Source: Euryarchaeota archaeon UBA433 (GTDB lineage: Archaea; Thermoplasmatota; Poseidoniia; Poseidoniales; Poseidoniaceae). From it: 9,874 nucleotides of DNA. The position numbers and the translations under genes were made by a program. This document shows, in pieces, positions 6,845 through 9,874 of this stretch; the stretch's first letter is position 1; each line of letters starts with the position of its first letter. The notes under the pieces are model-generated. The model made no database searches. It saw nothing but the letters and a program-made list of their open reading frames with translations, and was not told the origin of the DNA. The stretch covers positions 1 to 9,874 of the forward strand of contig DAFX01000023.1 of the NCBI GenBank assembly GCA_002495535.1. The letters run 5' to 3'.

Positions 6845-6852
6845 GAATCACG

Positions 6853-6893
6853 GAGTCATCGCCCACCCTTGAGCGTTCGTATTCGAATGACTC
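6853..6893. promoter_or_regulatory. Inverted repeat in the gap upstream of hutU
   Basis: The 55-base gap between the transporter stop and hutU (6845-6899) holds a perfect 7-base inverted repeat, GAGTCAT at 6853-6859 and ATGACTC at 6887-6893, 27 bases apart. It could be an operator for a hut regulator or a loose hairpin. No convincing TATA box is visible in the gap, so hutU may be read through from upstream genes. Chance occurrence is possible. Confidence 0.25.
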
Positions 6894-6899
6894 ACGTTG

Positions 6900-8141
6900 T
6901 CAAACAGGTTTTGTATCGGCCTTCCAAAGGGTGAAAAATGCACCAGAGCACATCATCAAGATCGAAAAGAGAATGAAACCCTCTTGGAGCGTGAAAAATT
7001 CATTTTCTAAAAGATAACCAGCCGAAGCACTCGAAATCGAAAAAGCGATCGACATGATGAGCATATCCATAGAGAACACCCTCCCCCGCACCTCATCTTC
7101 AACCCATTTTTGGGTCAGGATGGTGGACAGCACCCAATTTGCTCCCGATGCGGAATGAGCGAGCATCACAAGCAGCACCGTGAGCAGTAAACTTTGATCT
7201 AAGGTCCATCCCACGAGGAAATAGAAACCACCGGAAATCATCACCAATACGCCAACAAGGAATGGCCAACGTTCCTCATTGGTGAGGAAAGCTCTTGCAG
7301 CAATTGGTCCAAGTCCCGTTCCAACACCCCTGGCGAAGAAAAAGATGCCAAATCCGACGGCCATGCCAAATCCGTCTACATCAGATCCAGCAACAACAAG
7401 GAAAACGCCAGCGAGGCCTCCACCGGCAATGTTCCACGAAGATTTTGCAAAAACAATGCGTAGGATTCGCTTCTCTCGAACAATTCGGAGCCATCCTTTC
7501 TTGATGTTAAGCAACGCTGTAGCAAAGAGCGGTCCTTTCATATCTTCATCAATTGTTTGTGGAATGGTGAGGTTGCGGAGCATGAATGCACCAATGGCAA
7601 ACGTGACCGAGTCGATAAGAAACGCCGCATCAGTGCCCCAAAACTCCACAACAATTCCCCCAAGCATGGCGCCGAGGCATAGAGCCGTTGACCAACTCGC
7701 CGCGTCAAGAGCATTTGCAGTCGCAAGGTGCTCAGGTGGTACAATGTTTGGTAGTGCTGCGCGCTCGGCAGTCACATACATTCCATGCATGATCATCATC
7801 AATCCTGTCAGGACATAAATCCACACTATGTCTTCAGGTCCATTCACGAGAAGGAAACAAAGAGCCAAGCCTACTTGGAGTACATTCGTCCACACCATGA
7901 TCGATTTCCGATTGAATCGGTCGGCCAAAAGACCGCCAAATGGCTGGAAGGCCGCAAAGCAAAGCATTCGTATTGTGAACAGTAATCCAAGCAAAAATTC
8001 TGAATCTGTATATTCGAAAATAATGAGGAAGAGGGCGATGGTGTTGAACCATTCTCCGAGCATCGAAATGACGGATGCAGACCATAAGCGCCGGAATGCA
8101 CGATTCGTTCTGACCAGTTCCAGGTAGCCGATTTTCTTCAT
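6900..8141 (-). CDS. MFS transporter, MFS_3/EntS-like
   Basis: A 413-residue polytopic membrane protein of the major facilitator superfamily, with about 12 predicted hydrophobic helices. MFS motif A sits in the first cytoplasmic loop (GGLLADRFNRK, residues 69-79). The AERAALPNIVPPEHLATANAL stretch and the R-x-F-R-x-L-W start near 14-20 resemble the MFS_3 group (EntS-type exporters and related drug/proton antiporters). By family it should be a proton-driven exporter, but the substrate cannot be read from sequence. Its ATG overlaps the TGA of the oxidoreductase (ATGA at 8138-8141), with GAGG 4 bases upstream of the ATG, so I chose this start over one at 8198 deep inside the neighbour. Coupling to the oxidoreductase suggests related roles. 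The distance to hutU leaves histidine or urocanate transport possible, though MFS_3 members are not known importers of these. Confidence 0.88.
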   Translation of the reverse strand: MKKIGYLELVRTNRAFRRLWSASVISMLGEWFNTIALFLIIFEYTDSEFLLGLLFTIRMLCFAAFQPFGGLLADRFNRKSIMVWTNVLQVGLALCFLLVNGPEDIVWIYVLTGLMMIMHGMYVTAERAALPNIVPPEHLATANALDAASWSTALCLGAMLGGIVVEFWGTDAAFLIDSVTFAIGAFMLRNLTIPQTIDEDMKGPLFATALLNIKKGWLRIVREKRILRIVFAKSSWNIAGGGLAGVFLVVAGSDVDGFGMAVGFGIFFFARGVGTGLGPIAARAFLTNEERWPFLVGVLVMISGGFYFLVGWTLDQSLLLTVLLVMLAHSASGANWVLSTILTQKWVEDEVRGRVFSMDMLIMSIAFSISSASAGYLLENEFFTLQEGFILFSILMMCSGAFFTLWKADTKPV

Positions 8142-9874
8142 TCTTCCTCTTGCCCCTGGGATCGATTTGAAGCAACGGCGATGGATACGGTGATCCATTT
8201 GGAAGTAGGTGTGTTCGAAATGTCTGCTGTAGAATCAAGCGGCACCAAACTGTTCGCTTCTGGGAAATAGGTCGCGATATTTCCAGCGGGAATGTCATAG
8301 GCGACGAGTTGCCACCCATCTGAAGAACGTTGTACACCTTTGAAATGGCTTGTCAAATCCACCTTTTGGCGGTTCTTCCAGCCATTGTTTGCCATATCCT
8401 GAGCGTTCATTAGAACGACACGCCGGTTACCATGGATGCCCCTGTATCGGTCGTGAACGTCATAGATCGTGGTGTTGTATTGGTCGTGTGAACGCATGGT
8501 CATCATGGTATAGCACCCCTCTGGCACGGAGAGGTTAGGAAGTGGATGACTCGTAAAATGGGCTTTAGAGTCAGGCGTTGAAAACGTACGGTTGTCCCGG
8601 GGTGGGTTGGGTAAAGCAAAACCATTTTCTTGTCGAACGCGTTCATTGTAATCGTCAAAGCCAGCAAGACTTTCTTGCATTAAATCACGGATTAAATCAT
8701 AATTATTTGCCAAATCAATCCATGGCAGAGGGGAGTTTTCCAACGAATGTTCAGCCATGCGCGCCACAATCATTGGTTCGCTCAAAAGTTCGTCTGATGC
8801 TGGTTTTAGTCCTCCAGTCGACTTGTGGACAATACCCATGGAATTTTCGACTGTGACGAATTGTGGCCCACTGGATTGTTGGTCAAGTTCTGTTCTACCA
8901 AGGCACGGTAGAATGAGCGCAGTTTTCCCAGTGATCAAGTGCGATCTGTTGAGTTTCGTAGAAACCTGAATCGTGAGGTCCACGTTGCCTAATCCTTCTG
9001 CAGTAGCGAGCGTGTCTGGTGTTGCCGATAAGAAATTACCACCCATGCAAAAGAACAATTTCACGGAATTTTCTCTCATTGCGTGAATGGCACCAACGAC
9101 ATCGTAACCGTGCTTCCGAGGCATGGGGATGCCGAGCCCATTCTCCATTCGGTCAAGGAATGCATCGGTGGGGGCTTCCCAAATACCGACCGTTCGATCG
9201 CCTTGAACGTTTGAGTGGCCGCGCACTGGACAAAACCCAGCCCCTGGCTTGCCGACATGCCCTCCAAGAAGTAAGAGATTGACGACTTCTTGGATCACAG
9301 CAACACCATTGGGTTGTTGAGTGAGCCCCATGGCCCAACAAGCAATTGTTGCTTTTGATTGTGAGAGAAGACGGCCAACAAATTCAATTTGTTGTTTCTC
9401 GATTCCGCTGTCAGCTACGATTGATGACCATGGGGTTTCCTTTGCATTCTTTTGCATGGACTCGAAACCGAGTGTTGATTCTTCTATGAAACTCTGATCA
9501 AGTCCCCCGTGTTTGAGGTGCGTTTTGATGAATCCCTTCATCAATGCCGCATCGCCACCAATTTTCACCTGTAGATGGTGATCTGAGAGTTGCGTGGTCT
9601 TGAAATTCAATTTCATGTAATCTTGAGGATGTTTAAATCGTTCAAGGCCGGCCTCAGGAAGAGGATTGATGTGGATGATGGTAGCCCCCTTCTGCTTTGC
9701 ATCTCGCAATGCTGTGAGCATACGAGGATGATTTGTCCCAGGGTTTTGTCCAATGACCATTATCACGTCTGCGTGATTAAAATCATCGAGGGAAACTGTG
9801 CCTTTTCCGATGCCAATCGTTTGACCCAACCCTTTTCCACTCGACTCGTGGCACATGTTGGAGCAATCTGGCAT
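8138..9874 (-). CDS. FdhF/YdeP-family molybdopterin oxidoreductase (5' partial)
   Basis: C-terminal 578 residues of a bis-molybdopterin guanine dinucleotide enzyme of the formate dehydrogenase H / YdeP branch of the DMSO reductase superfamily. E. coli YdeP is about 760 residues, so roughly 180 N-terminal residues, including any iron-sulfur cysteines, lie beyond the window. Aligned from memory with E. coli FdhF, the fragment keeps Cys8-His9 (PDCSNMCHES) at the selenocysteine140-His141 position and Arg218 (PVRGHSNVQG) at Arg333, with plain Cys instead of selenocysteine. The cofactor-binding segment VIGQNPGTNHPRML is at 40-53. The C-terminal dinucleotide-binding domain spans about 455-578 and includes RSHDQYNTTIY and DRYRGI. 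Formate oxidation is possible, but YdeP proteins lack a settled substrate (E. coli YdeP is linked to acid resistance). There is no sign of export from this part. It overlaps the MFS gene by four bases and heads the visible gene run. Confidence 0.9.
   Translation of the reverse strand: MPDCSNMCHESSGKGLGQTIGIGKGTVSLDDFNHADVIMVIGQNPGTNHPRMLTALRDAKQKGATIIHINPLPEAGLERFKHPQDYMKLNFKTTQLSDHHLQVKIGGDAALMKGFIKTHLKHGGLDQSFIEESTLGFESMQKNAKETPWSSIVADSGIEKQQIEFVGRLLSQSKATIACWAMGLTQQPNGVAVIQEVVNLLLLGGHVGKPGAGFCPVRGHSNVQGDRTVGIWEAPTDAFLDRMENGLGIPMPRKHGYDVVGAIHAMRENSVKLFFCMGGNFLSATPDTLATAEGLGNVDLTIQVSTKLNRSHLITGKTALILPCLGRTELDQQSSGPQFVTVENSMGIVHKSTGGLKPASDELLSEPMIVARMAEHSLENSPLPWIDLANNYDLIRDLMQESLAGFDDYNERVRQENGFALPNPPRDNRTFSTPDSKAHFTSHPLPNLSVPEGCYTMMTMRSHDQYNTTIYDVHDRYRGIHGNRRVVLMNAQDMANNGWKNRQKVDLTSHFKGVQRSSDGWQLVAYDIPAGNIATYFPEANSLVPLDSTADISNTPTSKWITVSIAVASNRSQGQEEE
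8146..8149 (-). promoter_or_regulatory. Ribosome binding site of the MFS gene
   Basis: GAGG on the minus strand lies 4 bases before the ATG at 8141, inside the last codons of the oxidoreductase gene. It supports the ATGA-overlap start and re-initiation by the same ribosomes. Confidence 0.45.

Noticed and set aside
6886..6895. TGACTCA as a eukaryote-type AP-1/GCN4 site
   Set aside because: bZIP regulators of that type are not expected in archaea or bacteria. The match is a short chance word, kept only as one arm of the inverted repeat.
7279..7818. 179-residue open frame on the plus strand
   Set aside because: It is antisense to the MFS gene, whose family motifs are intact. The product is Pro/Ala/Arg-rich noise.
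8142..8198. Upstream start at 8198 for the MFS transporter
   Set aside because: It would add 19 polar, basic residues lying inside the oxidoreductase gene. The ATG at 8141 has a ribosome site and the typical ATGA overlap.
9851..9853. Selenocysteine at the catalytic position of the FdhF-like enzyme
   Set aside because: The codon is TGC, an ordinary cysteine, so no recoding is needed.
9836..9874. Met codon at the window edge as the real start of the oxidoreductase
   Set aside because: The next residues (PDCSNMCHES) are the internal active-site segment of the family, so about 180 residues must lie upstream.

Overview
The window most likely comes from an uncultured planktonic archaeon of the Thermoplasmata side of the Euryarchaeota, with Marine Group II (Poseidoniales) as my best guess. 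This is inference. The signs are a DUF835 protein (a largely archaeal family), CxxC zinc ribbons joined to very acidic proteins and EF-hands, archaeal-style TATA elements, and tight gene packing with Shine-Dalgarno sites of the GGAGGTGAT type. I see no rRNA, tRNA, CRISPR array, insertion sequence or integrase. Nearly every base is coding, and no gene-free stretch reaches 100 bases.

Left part (1-2302, minus strand): a two-gene operon. Its first gene encodes a 633-residue membrane protein with two tandem zinc ribbons, four EF-hand calcium-binding loops, long acidic linkers, two transmembrane helices around a two-cysteine outer loop, and a small beta-rich C-terminal segment. Four bases after it comes a 123-residue protein with one zinc ribbon and an acidic tail. 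No function can be named for either, but the first looks like a calcium-responsive membrane scaffold or sensor and is the most unusual object here.

Middle (2303-3261): a short divergent intergenic region with one central TATA-like element that is well placed to serve both directions. It is followed on the plus strand by a DUF835 protein with an additional C-terminal helical domain.

Right part (3258-9874, minus strand): four genes read in the order fdhF/ydeP-like molybdopterin oxidoreductase (5' end outside the window), MFS_3/EntS-like transporter, hutU (urocanase) and hutH (histidine ammonia-lyase). The first pair overlaps in an ATGA and the last pair in a TGATG, so both are probably translationally coupled. 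A 55-base gap separates the pairs. HutH turns histidine into urocanate plus ammonia, and HutU hydrates urocanate to imidazolonepropionate. The remaining hut enzymes are not in the window. The urocanase is the long type, colinear with animal UROC1 as I remember it. The oxidoreductase keeps the Cys-His and Arg positions that align with the catalytic residues of E. coli formate dehydrogenase H.

I found no clearly new defence or mobile system. The best candidate for undescribed biology is the EF-hand/zinc-ribbon membrane module at 19-2302.
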